From Aurantimonas sp965217685 (lineage in GTDB: Bacteria; Pseudomonadota; Alphaproteobacteria; Rhizobiales; Rhizobiaceae): a stretch of DNA of 64,000 nt. This document shows, piece by piece, positions 27,773 to 38,637 of the stretch; position 1 is the first letter of the stretch; the number at the start of each line of letters is the position of its first letter. The stretch is taken from NCBI GenBank assembly GCA_965217685.1, contig CBDCIZ010000003.1, positions 4,464,001 to 4,528,000 on the forward strand. The letters are read 5' to 3'. The translations under genes and the position numbers were made by a program. Below the pieces are notes generated by a model. It made no database searches. It saw only the letters and a list, made by a program, of their open reading frames with translations, and had not been told where the DNA came from.

Positions 27773-27955
27773 TCAGGACGCTTGGTCTTTTGCGGCGTCC
27801 TTGACCTTCCCGACGTTCTTCTCGGTCTTGCCTTCGGTCGCTTGGACCTTGCCCTTGGCTTCCATTTCGCGGTTGTCGATCGCGTCGCCTGCTGCTTCGC
27901 GAGCCTTGCCGGTAGTTTCCTTTGCGGCACCTTTGACTTCGTGTTTGTCGACCAT
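27773..27955 (-). CDS. CsbD-family stress protein
   Basis: This 60-residue hydrophilic protein is almost entirely Lys, Glu, Ala, Gly, Asp and Asn. It shows the CsbD pattern of GxAKExxGKAxE repeats (EVKGAAKETTGKAREAAGDA, then EAKGKVQATEGKTEKNVGKV). CsbD-like proteins are abundant under general stress, and their mechanism is unknown. AGAGGAG sits about six bases upstream of the ATG. It stands alone between the two glycosyltransferase clusters. Confidence 0.88.
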   Translation of the reverse strand: MVDKHEVKGAAKETTGKAREAAGDAIDNREMEAKGKVQATEGKTEKNVGKVKDAAKDQAS

Positions 27956-28256
27956 ATCGATATCTCCTCTGCGACCCGCCAGCGGGCCTACGGCAAATGA
28001 ACGTCGGGAACTTGAAACGCGTTCCTCGCCATACCCTTAGGCGACGACCGAACGGATATCTCTCGGCCGGTGCGAATGCCCACCATTTCAGTGCCACCCA
28101 CAACATCCCGAACAGCGACCTGCCGCTGCCGGTACAATATCCCCATTGTGAAAAGGGCATCGCCGACACGACGCAACCCAATCGGCCAAAGTCGTGTAAA
28201 CTCGCAGGATTTATCCAAGAGCCGACATGTGGGGCCGACATGTGGCCGATCTGGCC
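27956..28256. repeat. Intergenic region with a short direct repeat
   Basis: This stretch of about 300 bases between csbD-like and the WbpX-like gene holds no supported gene. Near 28221-28245 the sequence GGCCGACATGTGG is present with a near-identical copy just before it (GCCGACATGTGG), a 14-base-period duplication. The csbD-like promoter should lie in the left part of this interval. Confidence 0.4.
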
Positions 28257-31200
28257 TCAATCGGATCGTGCCGTTGCCGAAGCGAGCACTTTGCCGAGAA
28301 GGATGTCGGCACTCTGTTTCCAGCTGAGCCAGGGCATGCCGCCGGATTCGATGTGATCTCCGGTTTTCAGGGCCTTGCACCACCGTTCGATGGCGCCTGC
28401 CAGGTCACGGCCATGCTGACCGTCGAAATAAGCGGCATGCTCACCGGCCACCTCTTTGAAGACTGGTATGTCGCGAGCCAGAATGGGAAGCCCCTTCTGC
28501 GCCGCCTCGATCAACGGCAACCCGAAACCTTCATCGGCGGACGCAGCGATCAGACATTCAGCCGCCGCGTAAAGTTCCAGAAGGGACTCGTCGCTGATGT
28601 CGTTGAACCAGAAGAGGTTGCGATCCAGTCGGTCGTGTTGCTCGATTCGGTCTTTCAGCGTCTCCGACATCCAGCCGAGCTTGCCGACGATCACAAGATT
28701 CACCGCTTGGCCTTTTTCCCAAAGAAGATCGAAAGCGTCCAACGCCTGCGTCTGGCATTTTCTCGGCTCGACGGTTCCCACCATCAGGAACGTCGTCCCC
28801 GCCTTCAGCATCTGGATGGCCGTCGTCACCTTCGGTTCGATACCGCCGGTCGGGTTCGAGTTCAAAATGTCCGCCCCCAGATGAAAGTGGTCGACATGCG
28901 CGGTTGCCGAAGAAGAATTCTCTGCGAACCATGAACGGACGTCGTCGGCGACGGCGTTCGAAATGCAAATGACCTGGTGCGAAACGTCGCCAACCGTCTT
29001 CAGCCACTTGTCGTGCTTGGCAGCGATGAGCGGGAACATGTCCGGATATTTCAACGGCAGGATGTCGTAGACGATGGACGAGATGAAGACTCCCCTGTCT
29101 CGGATATGCGAAAACAGACTTTCCCGATCGTTCGGCTCGTAAAGCATCGGCCCGGTGAAATCGAGTACTACCAGAATGTCCCCGGCGATCAGGTCGACGG
29201 GCATGTCGTCGAGCAAATCGACGCTTTCGAGGGAAAGACCGAGCAGGTGAGACGTCCAGCGGCGGGCATCGTGATAGGCCCAGTGCCCCGTCGATTGGGA
29301 CACGTAGACGGGGGTGATTTCCAACTCTTCCAGGTCGTCGGCCAGCCAGTTGGCCGCGATGGCCCGCACGACCCGCTGGATACCGGTATGGATATCGCGT
29401 CGGCAAATTGCCGAAACGTCGACGAAGACCTGCCGCTTTCGGCTCTTCGAAGGAAAGGTGTTGGCGATCGCACCGGTCAAAGCCGATCTGTCGGAGGCGG
29501 AAATCGCTTTCCACTTGTAACGTCCAAGACGATCGAGAAGCCGGTTCTGGGCGTTGTGATCGGCACGGTAGAAACGCTCGACCGCGGCGACGTATCGTTC
29601 CGCAACGGGCCCGATCCGATGGAATTTCTCGATCCGCTCGAACGCCCGTTGACCCAGTTCGCGGGCTTTCTGCGGGTCGTCGAAAAGTGCTTCGAGCGCG
29701 CCGACCAAATCCTCGGTCGCGAAATCGTCCGCCAAAAGAGTAACCGCGTCGGCCGGCAGCGATGCCGCCGAACCGTTCGCGTTGACGATGACCGGAACGC
29801 CGGCACTCATGCAGTCCAGGATCGCTGCCGACGTTTCCCCTCGCGATTCGGTTCGCAATTGGACGGCGAGGTCGGCAGCCTGGAGATAAGCATCGTATGT
29901 TTCGGTCGAGCACCAGCCTGTCGCAATGATTCCGGCCGACTCGCCAAGATCCGCAAGTCGTTGCCTCAGATCGACACCGAACTCCATCGTCGTCACGTCG
30001 CCGACGAGAAAAAGCTTGCATCTGGCGTTTGTCGCAAGCGAAGAGCCGAGCCAGGCGTCGACCAGCTTGTCGGTCAGCTTGTTGGGAGATACGAAGCCGA
30101 AAGAGCACACGACGAAGTCGTCGGCGGCAAGACCGAGCTCGCTTCGGACGTCTTCCGACGTCAGCCTTTCGATCTGCTTGCGAGCGAGCGGGACGACCGC
30201 CCAGTCCGAAACCGAAGCCTGGCCGTAGAACGATCGTCCCAGTGTCAAAGCATAGTCGGAGTGGGCGATCACGCCCACGGCCTGATCGAGAATTTCGCGG
30301 TTCGACGGAAGCTGCTGTGCCAGGATATGGCTCGGCGTACCCTTCGCCGTCGCACGCACGGCGCGATAGCCATGGGAAAAGAACAATTGCTCGCCGAAGT
30401 CGTTGCGTTCGTCGGGATAGGTCTGCGCGACGGACAGCAACAGGTCCGATAGATAGAAATCGTGAAGATCAACGACGCCGGGCCAAAGCCGCAGGATCGG
30501 CAGCATGTGATTGTGAAAGGGCGAGTTTCCGAAATTGTAGACGATCCGATCGAAGGACGTCGCGAGATCGAAAAAGCGATCGATCGGCAAAATTCCGTAA
30601 GGACGTCCCCGAAGCTCCTCGGCCACCGTCTCCTGATTGACGAAGACGCTTACGTCGTAAGCTTCGCAGAGTTCCGTCGCCAGGAGATCGCTGTAGTCGG
30701 AGATTCCGCTGGGGACCGGGGGAAGCGGCGAAAAACAGGCAAGGCGTTTGCGGGGCGGGAGCGAAGTTTCGTTCTCGGGCGCGCGACCGGTCATGCTGGC
30801 CTTGAGCGCCGAAACCAGTTTGTCGACCCTAACGCCATCTGCGTCATCGCCGGCGTGACACGGTCCGTCGACCATGACAAGCTTCCTGATACGACCGCCG
30901 ATGTCCTCCGATTCGAACCGCAGGCGATCGAAGTCGAATGACGACCCGTTCATAGGCAGGCTCGATCGGTTCGAAACCAGGACAACGCGCTCCGACGATG
31001 CCTCGGCATCTCCGGCATCCTCCATCCGCGCAAGGTCGGCGGACAGGCCCGGATCCGACGTCAGAACGATGCACGGCCGCAGGCTGGCGATGAGCGCCGC
31101 CTTGATCAGGCCCGGAATCCGCTCTCTCAAACCCTGCCGCTTCGGCAGATCGTCGGGACAATACCAATGCCGGACGATCAGATTGCGCGTGGTATCGATC

Positions 31201-31397
31201 GGCGGCATGGGATGGTCGCCTGCCTTGCGCCCAAGGCTGGCCCTCCGATGGCTTGGCCCCCCAAGGTTGGGTCCCTTGAGAACCAGGACGAAGTCTTCGT
31301 TATCCGCCGATCGCGCCAGCCGTCGCGCCATTTCCGCGAAAAAAGGCTGTCCCAGATTGCCATGGCTCAGTTCTGAAAAATCAACAACGATAGGCAT
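28257..31397 (-). CDS. Large two-module GT4 glycosyltransferase, WbpX-like (D-rhamnan synthesis)
   Basis: This protein of about 1046 residues has three parts. Residues 1 to about 215 have no recognised family. Residues about 217-625 form a GT4 module (LACFSPLPPVPSGISDYSDL, then FVCSFGFVSPNKLTDKLVDA). Residues about 655-1046 form a second GT4 module beginning FVDVSAICRRDIHTGIQRVV, with TTFLMVGTVEPRKCQTQALD and SADEGFGLPLIEAAQKGLPI. The second module resembles the WbpX-type rhamnosyltransferase of A-band polysaccharide. The ATG at 31397 is preferred; the frame is open 70 codons further, but that part is Arg-rich. It is transcribed opposite to gmd. Confidence 0.82.
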   Translation of the reverse strand: MPIVVDFSELSHGNLGQPFFAEMARRLARSADNEDFVLVLKGPNLGGPSHRRASLGRKAGDHPMPPIDTTRNLIVRHWYCPDDLPKRQGLRERIPGLIKAALIASLRPCIVLTSDPGLSADLARMEDAGDAEASSERVVLVSNRSSLPMNGSSFDFDRLRFESEDIGGRIRKLVMVDGPCHAGDDADGVRVDKLVSALKASMTGRAPENETSLPPRKRLACFSPLPPVPSGISDYSDLLATELCEAYDVSVFVNQETVAEELRGRPYGILPIDRFFDLATSFDRIVYNFGNSPFHNHMLPILRLWPGVVDLHDFYLSDLLLSVAQTYPDERNDFGEQLFFSHGYRAVRATAKGTPSHILAQQLPSNREILDQAVGVIAHSDYALTLGRSFYGQASVSDWAVVPLARKQIERLTSEDVRSELGLAADDFVVCSFGFVSPNKLTDKLVDAWLGSSLATNARCKLFLVGDVTTMEFGVDLRQRLADLGESAGIIATGWCSTETYDAYLQAADLAVQLRTESRGETSAAILDCMSAGVPVIVNANGSAASLPADAVTLLADDFATEDLVGALEALFDDPQKARELGQRAFERIEKFHRIGPVAERYVAAVERFYRADHNAQNRLLDRLGRYKWKAISASDRSALTGAIANTFPSKSRKRQVFVDVSAICRRDIHTGIQRVVRAIAANWLADDLEELEITPVYVSQSTGHWAYHDARRWTSHLLGLSLESVDLLDDMPVDLIAGDILVVLDFTGPMLYEPNDRESLFSHIRDRGVFISSIVYDILPLKYPDMFPLIAAKHDKWLKTVGDVSHQVICISNAVADDVRSWFAENSSSATAHVDHFHLGADILNSNPTGGIEPKVTTAIQMLKAGTTFLMVGTVEPRKCQTQALDAFDLLWEKGQAVNLVIVGKLGWMSETLKDRIEQHDRLDRNLFWFNDISDESLLELYAAAECLIAASADEGFGLPLIEAAQKGLPILARDIPVFKEVAGEHAAYFDGQHGRDLAGAIERWCKALKTGDHIESGGMPWLSWKQSADILLGKVLASATARSD

Positions 31398-31996
31398 CGA
31401 ATCCAAACTCACGTCTCGAAGGGATCGACCACTGCTGAAGCCGAGCCTGCGTTCGGCCACGGGGCGCGCAGGAGATCGAGGTGCCCAACGCAAAGAGCCG
31501 ATTGTTGCGGCAGACGTGGCCTTTAACACCGAACCGCGGCTTATCGAAAGACGTTCTCCCGGATGTGCCACGACGATATGGCGCCTGGTGGCCACCAGCC
31601 CGATCACGGGATCGCTTCAATTCTGATGTCATGGCCCTGATGTCATGGCGAAACTTCAGGCAAGAGCGGCGGCGTGAGCTGCCTTGGTCACTAAAATGCT
31701 TGTCTTGACGCGATCACGAACCCTTCCCGTGACAGGGTTTTGGCATTGCCCGCGCCGGGATTTTTAGCATTGTATTTTTGCAACACGCGCCTTTCAAAGG
31801 CAACCGACGAAAGCGCTCGTCTTGTTCTCGCCCGTCTTATCGCTACGACCCCGGAGAAACTTGACGGGTTGCCGACCTGGCTCGCCCGGTGTCATCCAGA
31901 CTGCGATGCGATGTGGCCCGTCTCATTTGTCGCATCGAGGTCGTAGACGGTCGCCTTGTCAACGATCGTACCTAGCAGGAAAGCAGAAACGCACCC
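31398..31996. promoter_or_regulatory. Divergent intergenic region of the D-rhamnan cluster
   Basis: These 600 bases separate the leftward WbpX-like gene from gmd. No coding sequence is supported. The direct repeat CTGATGTCATGGC occurs twice in tandem at about 31623-31649. A weak hairpin (AACCCT at 31719-31724 with AGGGTT at 31734-31739, then T/G-rich) lies further right. Promoters for both arms of the cluster must be here; none can be pinned down by eye. Confidence 0.4.
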
Positions 31997-32971
<975 letters not shown>

Positions 32972-33039
32972 ACCGCTTCGATCGATCGAGAGAAAGCGGT
33001 CGACCAGTCTTGATCAAACCTGTCATCGAACGGACGCAA

Positions 33040-34020
33040 ATGGCGGCGGCCTCCAAAAAGCATCGCATCCTCGTCACCGGCGCAGGCGGCTTCGTCGGCG
33101 GCCATCTTTTGCGGACATTGGGCAGCGGCGACTTCGCGGCCAGGTGCGAGACCTTCGGTCTGAGTTTCAAAGACGGCCAAGGCGCGGACATCCTGGACGG
33201 TGAGGCCGTCGAGGCTGTCATCCGGGAGACCCGTCCGACCGCAGTCGTGCATCTGGCCGCGGTCGCTGCACCTGTCGATGCAAAGCGTTCACCGCGACAC
33301 GCTTGGAACGTCAATCTCATCGGTACGATGAACCTCGCCGAAGCATTGATGCGTCAGGCTCCGGAAGCGCGCTTCATTCATGTCGGCAGTTCGGAAGCCT
33401 ACGGAGCCTCCTTTATTTCGGCGAACGGCCCCGTCGACGAGGATACGCTGCTCAGACCCATGGCCGTCTATGCGGCGACCAAAGCCGCATCCGACCTGAT
33501 GATCGGCCAGATGAGCCGGGACGGGCTCAAGGCGCTGCGCTTTCGACCCTTCAACCACACCGGCCCCGGCCAGACCACGGCCTATGTCGTCCCGGCTTTC
33601 GCCAGTCAGGTCGCGAAGATCATGACCGGCTCCCAAGACCCGGTCATCCGCGTCGGCAACCTCGAAGCGAAACGTGACTTCGTCGACGTCCGCGACGTCG
33701 TTCGCGCCTACGCGATCGCGGCCACCGCCGAGGTCTTGCCGCAAAAAGGCGAAGCGATCTATAATCTGGCATCGGGGCAACCGTGGCGGATCGGCGAGAT
33801 TCTTGATCATCTGATCGGTTTGGCGAAGATGCGGATCGACATCGACGTCGATCCGCAACGACTGCGGCCGAACGACGTCCCCGTTGCAGCGGGCAATGCG
33901 AGCCGGGCGGCGACCGATCTCGGATGGCGCGCCGAAATTCCGATGAGCGAAACCTTGGGCGACGTGCTCCGCGATCAGCTGGATCGTGAAAACGACGTCC
34001 GCACATTGCCGGCGCACTGA
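33040..34020 (+). CDS. rmd: GDP-6-deoxy-D-mannose (GDP-D-rhamnose) reductase
   Basis: This SDR/epimerase-family protein of about 326 residues has VTGAGGFVGGHLLRTL, HLAAVAAPVDAKRSP, VGSSEAYG, YAATKAASDLMI (YxxxK) and FRPFNHTGPGQ. Placed directly after gmd it is best read as Rmd, which reduces the 4-keto intermediate to GDP-D-rhamnose. GDP-L-fucose synthase would look different. Start candidates are the ATG at 33040 used here and a TTG ten codons earlier. The D-rhamnose assignment is strengthened by the A-band-like gene set around it. Confidence 0.87.
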   Translation: MAAASKKHRILVTGAGGFVGGHLLRTLGSGDFAARCETFGLSFKDGQGADILDGEAVEAVIRETRPTAVVHLAAVAAPVDAKRSPRHAWNVNLIGTMNLAEALMRQAPEARFIHVGSSEAYGASFISANGPVDEDTLLRPMAVYAATKAASDLMIGQMSRDGLKALRFRPFNHTGPGQTTAYVVPAFASQVAKIMTGSQDPVIRVGNLEAKRDFVDVRDVVRAYAIAATAEVLPQKGEAIYNLASGQPWRIGEILDHLIGLAKMRIDIDVDPQRLRPNDVPVAAGNASRAATDLGWRAEIPMSETLGDVLRDQLDRENDVRTLPAH

Positions 34021-34088
34021 CGAGAAAACACGTTCGATCGAAACATGCGCGCGGCTTGTCACCACGGCCCATTTCACCGCGCGGGTCA

Positions 34089-34892
34089 ATGCTGTATGGA
34101 GCCGAAATGCTCAAGAGTCTCTGGCACTACCGTCATTTCATCGCGTCTTCGATCAAGGGCGACCTGAAAGGACGCTTCGCGAGGTCGAAGCTCGGTGCGT
34201 TCTGGTTTATCCTGCACCCCCTCGCCCAGGCCCTGATCTTCGCGATCGTGCTGTCGGAGGTGCTCGGAGCAAAGCTTGCCAATGTCGACATCCCGGCAGC
34301 CTATCCGATTTACCTGCTGGCCGGGACCGCCGCGTGGGGGCTGTTCGCGGAAATCCTGACGCGGTCCATCACCATCTTCATGGAGCAGGCCGGCGCCATG
34401 AAGAAGATCGCGTTTCCGAGGCTTTGCCTGCCGGTGATCGTCTGGGGCAGCGCGCTCGTCAACCACGTCCTCCTGCTCGCGGCGATCCTCGTGGTCTTCG
34501 CTTTTCTGGGTCACATTCCCGGCAGTGCGATTCTGGCCCTGCCGATCGGACTGGTGTTGATTTCGGCCTTCGCCTTCGGCATCGGCGTCCTGTGTGGCAC
34601 CTTCAACGTCTTTGCACGAGACGTCGCGCAGGTGATGACGGTCGTCATGCAGCTTTGGTTCTGGCTGACCCCGGTCGTCTACCCTGCGAGCATCGTTCCT
34701 GAAAACCTGCGATGGCTGGTGAACCTCAATCCGATGGTTCCGCTCGTGAAAATCTACCAGGATGCGCTCTTGCGCAATCAATGGCCCGACCTGTCTTCGC
34801 TGGTCGTACCAGCCATCGCTGCGGGGGTCGCCGTTTGCTTGTCGTTTTTCGTCTTTCGCCGCGCGAGCCCCGAATTGGTTGACGCGTTGTGA
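34089..34892 (+). CDS. wzm: O-polysaccharide ABC transporter permease (Wzm)
   Basis: This protein of about 267 residues is an ABC-2 type integral membrane protein with six hydrophobic segments. The N-terminus RYHRHF-like helix and FARSKLGAFWFILHPLAQAL are typical of Wzm/KpsM/RfbA permeases, as is WFWLTPVVYPASIVPENLRW in the last third. It exports the finished polymer on its undecaprenyl carrier with Wzt. Starts at 34089 or 34107 are both plausible. Wzt starts inside its stop region (GTG at 34889), so the two are coupled. Confidence 0.9.
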   Translation: MLYGAEMLKSLWHYRHFIASSIKGDLKGRFARSKLGAFWFILHPLAQALIFAIVLSEVLGAKLANVDIPAAYPIYLLAGTAAWGLFAEILTRSITIFMEQAGAMKKIAFPRLCLPVIVWGSALVNHVLLLAAILVVFAFLGHIPGSAILALPIGLVLISAFAFGIGVLCGTFNVFARDVAQVMTVVMQLWFWLTPVVYPASIVPENLRWLVNLNPMVPLVKIYQDALLRNQWPDLSSLVVPAIAAGVAVCLSFFVFRRASPELVDAL

Positions 34893-36121
34893 GCGGTCCG
34901 GTTCTCAGGGTCGACCACATCGGCAAGCGCTACGCGACCTACGACAGCAACCTCAAGCGCTTCGCAAACTGGTTCGGTGCCTCGATTCCTCCGACCAAGC
35001 AATTCTGGGCCATCGACGACATCGCGTTCGATGTCGAAAAAGGCCAGTCGCTGGCGCTGATCGGCCAGAACGGTGCGGGCAAGTCGACCCTGTTGAAGTT
35101 GATCACGGGGACCGTCCGTCCCACGCGGGGCAGTGTGACGACGCTGGGCACGCTCAGCGCGATCCTGGAACTCGGGCTGGGGTTCAATCCGGAATTCACC
35201 GGACGCCAGAACGCCTTTCATGCCGGCGGCCTGATGGGAATCGCCCATGACGAACTTGCCGAACTTATGCCGGAAATCGAGAGCTTTGCGGAGATCGGCG
35301 TGTTTTTCGATCAACCGTTTCGGGTCTATTCGAGCGGGATGCAGGCACGCCTGGCTTTCGCACTGGCGACGGCAAGGCGTCCGGACATCCTGATCGTCGA
35401 CGAGGTGCTTTCAGTCGGCGACAGCTACTTCCAACACAAGAGCTTCGATCGGATCAACACCTTCAAAAGCCAGGGCTCCTCGATTCTCATGGTGACCCAT
35501 TCGATGGGCGACGTTCGTGCGCTGTGCGACCGCGTGATTCTTCTGGACAAGGGCAAGGTGCTGATGGACGGCTCGGCCGACGAGGTGGTCGATCATTACA
35601 ATGCGCTCGTCGCGATGAAGGAGAACGAAAAGACGACGGTCGAACAGCGGCGCAATAGCGGCGGCTGGTCGAACACGCGGAGCGGAAACTTCGCCGTGAC
35701 CGCCGAAACGATCGAACTTGTCGACGGCGAAACCGGCAAACAGGTGTCGACGGCGGTCGTCGGCCAGAATCTCGTCCTGAGAGTCAAAGCGAAGATCCAC
35801 CAAGACGTTCCGAGCCTCGTTTTCGGTTGCATGATCCGAGATCGCACCGGTCACGTGGTCTGGGGCACCAACACCTGGCACACCAAGCAGACGCTGTCGA
35901 AGCTGAGCGCTGACGAATTGGTGGAATTCGACATGCACTTTCCCTGTGTTCTGGGGCCTGGATCATATAGTTTCTCGACGGCGTTGGCGTCGACCGAGAC
36001 CCACTTGACTGAAAATTTCGAGTGGCAGGACAACAAACTGGTGGTCGATGTGATCAACACGGATCAGACGATCTTCATCGGAAGCATGCAACTTCCGGTG
36101 ACCATTGCGGTAAGGCGATAG
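34889..36121 (+). CDS. wzt: O-polysaccharide ABC transporter ATPase with carbohydrate-binding C-terminus (Wzt)
   Basis: This is a 410-residue protein. Residues 1-245 are the ATPase: Walker A IGQNGAGKSTLLK, signature YSSGMQARLAFALA and Walker B ILIVDEVLSVGDSYF. Residues about 255-410 form an added beta-sandwich domain of the Wzt C-terminal type, which in O8/O9a-like systems recognises the polymer's end cap. Its presence suggests the D-rhamnan chain is terminated by a modification before export. Translation starts at a GTG overlapping the wzm stop by four bases. Confidence 0.92.
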   Translation: MSGPVLRVDHIGKRYATYDSNLKRFANWFGASIPPTKQFWAIDDIAFDVEKGQSLALIGQNGAGKSTLLKLITGTVRPTRGSVTTLGTLSAILELGLGFNPEFTGRQNAFHAGGLMGIAHDELAELMPEIESFAEIGVFFDQPFRVYSSGMQARLAFALATARRPDILIVDEVLSVGDSYFQHKSFDRINTFKSQGSSILMVTHSMGDVRALCDRVILLDKGKVLMDGSADEVVDHYNALVAMKENEKTTVEQRRNSGGWSNTRSGNFAVTAETIELVDGETGKQVSTAVVGQNLVLRVKAKIHQDVPSLVFGCMIRDRTGHVVWGTNTWHTKQTLSKLSADELVEFDMHFPCVLGPGSYSFSTALASTETHLTENFEWQDNKLVVDVINTDQTIFIGSMQLPVTIAVRR

Positions 36122-36250
36122 GGTGTTCGGTAGAAAAGGCCGGCTTCGTCGCGGTCGGGCGACTGCGGCAGTGGGCCTTGTCGGCGCAATTGCAATCGAT
36201 TTCCGAAGCGGCCGACCGGGCCGGACGGTTGCTCTGGCGATCGCCGCACG

Positions 36251-37426
36251 ATGACGACACCGCTTCCACCCCGTGGTCGGGCCAGCCACGCAAGCCCGCG
36301 TGCTCAATTGAAAGTCGGCATAGACGGTCGCAATCTGATTGCCCGACCGAGCGGGATTGGGCGGTACCTCGTCGAGACGGCGCGCGAGCTCGTCATACTC
36401 GGCTGCGATGTCACGCTCTATCTTCCGAGCAAGCCGCATCCGGAATTTTCCGGTATCGACGGTGCGCGGTTCGAGATCGCCAATCATCGCGGAGCGGTAG
36501 CCCGAAGCGTCTGGGGTCAGACCGTCCTGCCGCGTTTGGCTGCGGCCGACGATGTCGACGTCTTCTGGGGGCCGGCTCACCGACTTCCCAGGCGGCTGCG
36601 GCAATCGATTCCACGTGTCATGACCGTGCTCGACCTGGTCTGGGTTCACGCGCCGGAAACGATGCACAAGCGCACATGGCTGGGCGAGCGGCTGTTCATG
36701 GGCCCGTCGGTGCGTGCCGCCGACTTGATCGTCGCCATCTCGCAGGCCACGGCCGAAGACGTGCGACAGCGCTATCACCTCCCGACGGACCGCGTGGTGA
36801 CCATTCATCCTGGCGCAACAGCCTTGCCGATGACGGATGACCTCAAGATCCGCATCCAGTATGGTCTCGACAAGCCGTATGCGCTGTTCGTGGGAACGCT
36901 CGAGCCGCGCAAGAATCTGGAACGGCTGATTGCCGCTTACGCGTCACTTCCGGCCGCGACACGATCACGCTGCAAGCTTGCGATCGCCGGCGGCAAAGGT
37001 TGGCGTATGACGGATGTTGCGAAGATAATCGCAAAAGCCGAGCTTGGTGAAAACGTCGTTCTCCTCGGTCACTTGAGCGATGTCGAACTTGGACATCTGT
37101 TCGCCCATGCCCGTTTCCTAGCAATGCCGTCGCTTTACGAAGGGTTTGGCCTGCCAATCGTCGAAGCAAACGTCTTTGGCGTCCCGGTCCTGACATCGAA
37201 CCGCTCCTCGATGCCCGAATGCGCCGGTCAAGCCGGGCATTTCGTCGATCCGACCGATATCGCGTCGATCGCCGCGGGCTTCAGCGACCTGGTTCTCGAC
37301 GACACCCTGCATCAACGACTTGCCAACGCTGCGAAAGCCAATGCAGCGCGTTTCGACTGGCGACGATCGGCACAGGCACTGGTCGCCGTTTTCGAGCGGG
37401 CGGTCGCCGAGCGAAAGCGGGTGTAG
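36251..37426 (+). CDS. GT4 glycosyltransferase, WbpY-like
   Basis: This is a protein of about 391 residues. After a 20-residue leader the family core opens KVGIDGRNLIARPSGIGRYL, followed by VDVFWGPAHRLPRRLR, ALFVGTLEPRKNLERLIAAY and LAMPSLYEGFGLPIVEANVFG. This is the GT4 group containing WbpY-type D-rhamnosyltransferases. The start could be later (a TTG near 36305), since the leader is not conserved-looking. It lies between wzt and the WbpZ-like gene, the same relative order as in the Pseudomonas A-band locus. Confidence 0.85.
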   Translation: MTTPLPPRGRASHASPRAQLKVGIDGRNLIARPSGIGRYLVETARELVILGCDVTLYLPSKPHPEFSGIDGARFEIANHRGAVARSVWGQTVLPRLAAADDVDVFWGPAHRLPRRLRQSIPRVMTVLDLVWVHAPETMHKRTWLGERLFMGPSVRAADLIVAISQATAEDVRQRYHLPTDRVVTIHPGATALPMTDDLKIRIQYGLDKPYALFVGTLEPRKNLERLIAAYASLPAATRSRCKLAIAGGKGWRMTDVAKIIAKAELGENVVLLGHLSDVELGHLFAHARFLAMPSLYEGFGLPIVEANVFGVPVLTSNRSSMPECAGQAGHFVDPTDIASIAAGFSDLVLDDTLHQRLANAAKANAARFDWRRSAQALVAVFERAVAERKRV

Positions 37427-37430
37427 TGCC

Positions 37431-38549
37431 ATGCGGGTTCTGCATTTCTTCAAGACCTACCATCCCGACACGTTTGGCGGTGTCGAGCGCACCATTCACG
37501 CGATCGCCGGATCAACGCGACCACTCGGCGTCGAGACGACGGTCCTGTCGCTCAGCGCCCAACCGGAAAAGGGCCCGGCGAGCTTCGACGGCCACCGGTT
37601 GCTCAAGGCAAAGCTCGATCTCGACATCGCCTCGACCGGCTTCTCCCGCGACGCATTCGGCGTCTTCAAGGCCGCTGCGCAAACGGCCGACCTCGTCCAC
37701 TATCACTTTCCGTGGCCTTTCATGGACATCGTCCATTTCGCGAGCCGACACGGCAAACCGTCCCTGGTCACCTACCATTCCGACATCGTCAAACAGCGAA
37801 CACTGAAACGGGTCTACGCACCTTTGATGCACCGCTTTTTAGGCAGCGTCGACAGGATCGTCGCGACGTCACCCGGCTATCGTTCAACGAGCGAGGTGCT
37901 GTCGCGCTATCGCGACAAAACCGAGATCATACCGATCGGCCTGGATGATTTTTCACCTGCACCAACGCCAGACGCCACGGCTGAGAAATGGCGTCGTGCC
38001 TTCCCGCGTCCCTTCTTTCTCTTCACCGGGGTGCTTCGTTACTACAAGGGCCTCGACGTTCTGATCAAGGCGGCCAAGAATATCGCGGCAGAGATCGTCA
38101 TTATCGGTGAAGGTCCCATGCACGGACCGTTGCGCCGTCAGGCGGACGTTGCGGGCGCTTCGAACGTCCACTTCATCGGCGCCGTCGACGACAACGACAA
38201 GGTGGCGCTTCTCGGACTGGCCTCGGGCTTCGTGTTCCCCGCCACCCAACGCTCGGAAGCGTTCGGTCTTGCTTTGCTCGAGGGCGCAATCGCTGGCCTG
38301 CCACTTGTCTCGACCGAACTTGGAACCGGGACGAGCTACATCAATCGTCATGGAGAAACCGGCCTCGTGGTCGCCCCGAACGACCCCGAAGCGCTCGCCG
38401 CGGCGATGAGCACGATTACAAACATGCCGGAGCTCGCCCTTCGCTACGGGCGGGCTGCGCGCAAGCGCTACGAAGATCTTTTCACGACCGTCGAGATGGG
38501 GAAGGCTTACCATCGGCTATACGAAGATCTTTTGCGATCGAATGGCTGA
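37431..38549 (+). CDS. GT4 glycosyltransferase, WbpZ-like
   Basis: This 372-residue GT-B enzyme begins MRVLHFFKTYHPDTFGGVER, very close in character to WbpZ, the transferase that adds the first D-rhamnose in A-band polysaccharide. Other motifs are LVTYHSDIVKQRTLKR, FFLFTGVLRYYKGLDVLI and SEAFGLALLEGAIAGLPLVS. The ATG lies four bases after the upstream stop. With the WbpX-like and WbpY-like proteins it completes a three-enzyme rhamnosyltransferase set. Confidence 0.87.
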   Translation: MRVLHFFKTYHPDTFGGVERTIHAIAGSTRPLGVETTVLSLSAQPEKGPASFDGHRLLKAKLDLDIASTGFSRDAFGVFKAAAQTADLVHYHFPWPFMDIVHFASRHGKPSLVTYHSDIVKQRTLKRVYAPLMHRFLGSVDRIVATSPGYRSTSEVLSRYRDKTEIIPIGLDDFSPAPTPDATAEKWRRAFPRPFFLFTGVLRYYKGLDVLIKAAKNIAAEIVIIGEGPMHGPLRRQADVAGASNVHFIGAVDDNDKVALLGLASGFVFPATQRSEAFGLALLEGAIAGLPLVSTELGTGTSYINRHGETGLVVAPNDPEALAAAMSTITNMPELALRYGRAARKRYEDLFTTVEMGKAYHRLYEDLLRSNG

Positions 38550-38637
38550 GCAGTGTCATCATCATTGATGTAACTCGGCCAGGAAGATAAGTTTTCTTCT
38601 TCTATTTCGGAGTAGCAATCACGCTTCGATTTTGAAC

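Noticed and set aside
38560..38630. AT-rich patch as a JUMPstart/ops-type element for the polysaccharide cluster
   Set aside because: The GGCGGTAG ops core was not found, and the patch lies near the end of the cluster, not before its first gene.
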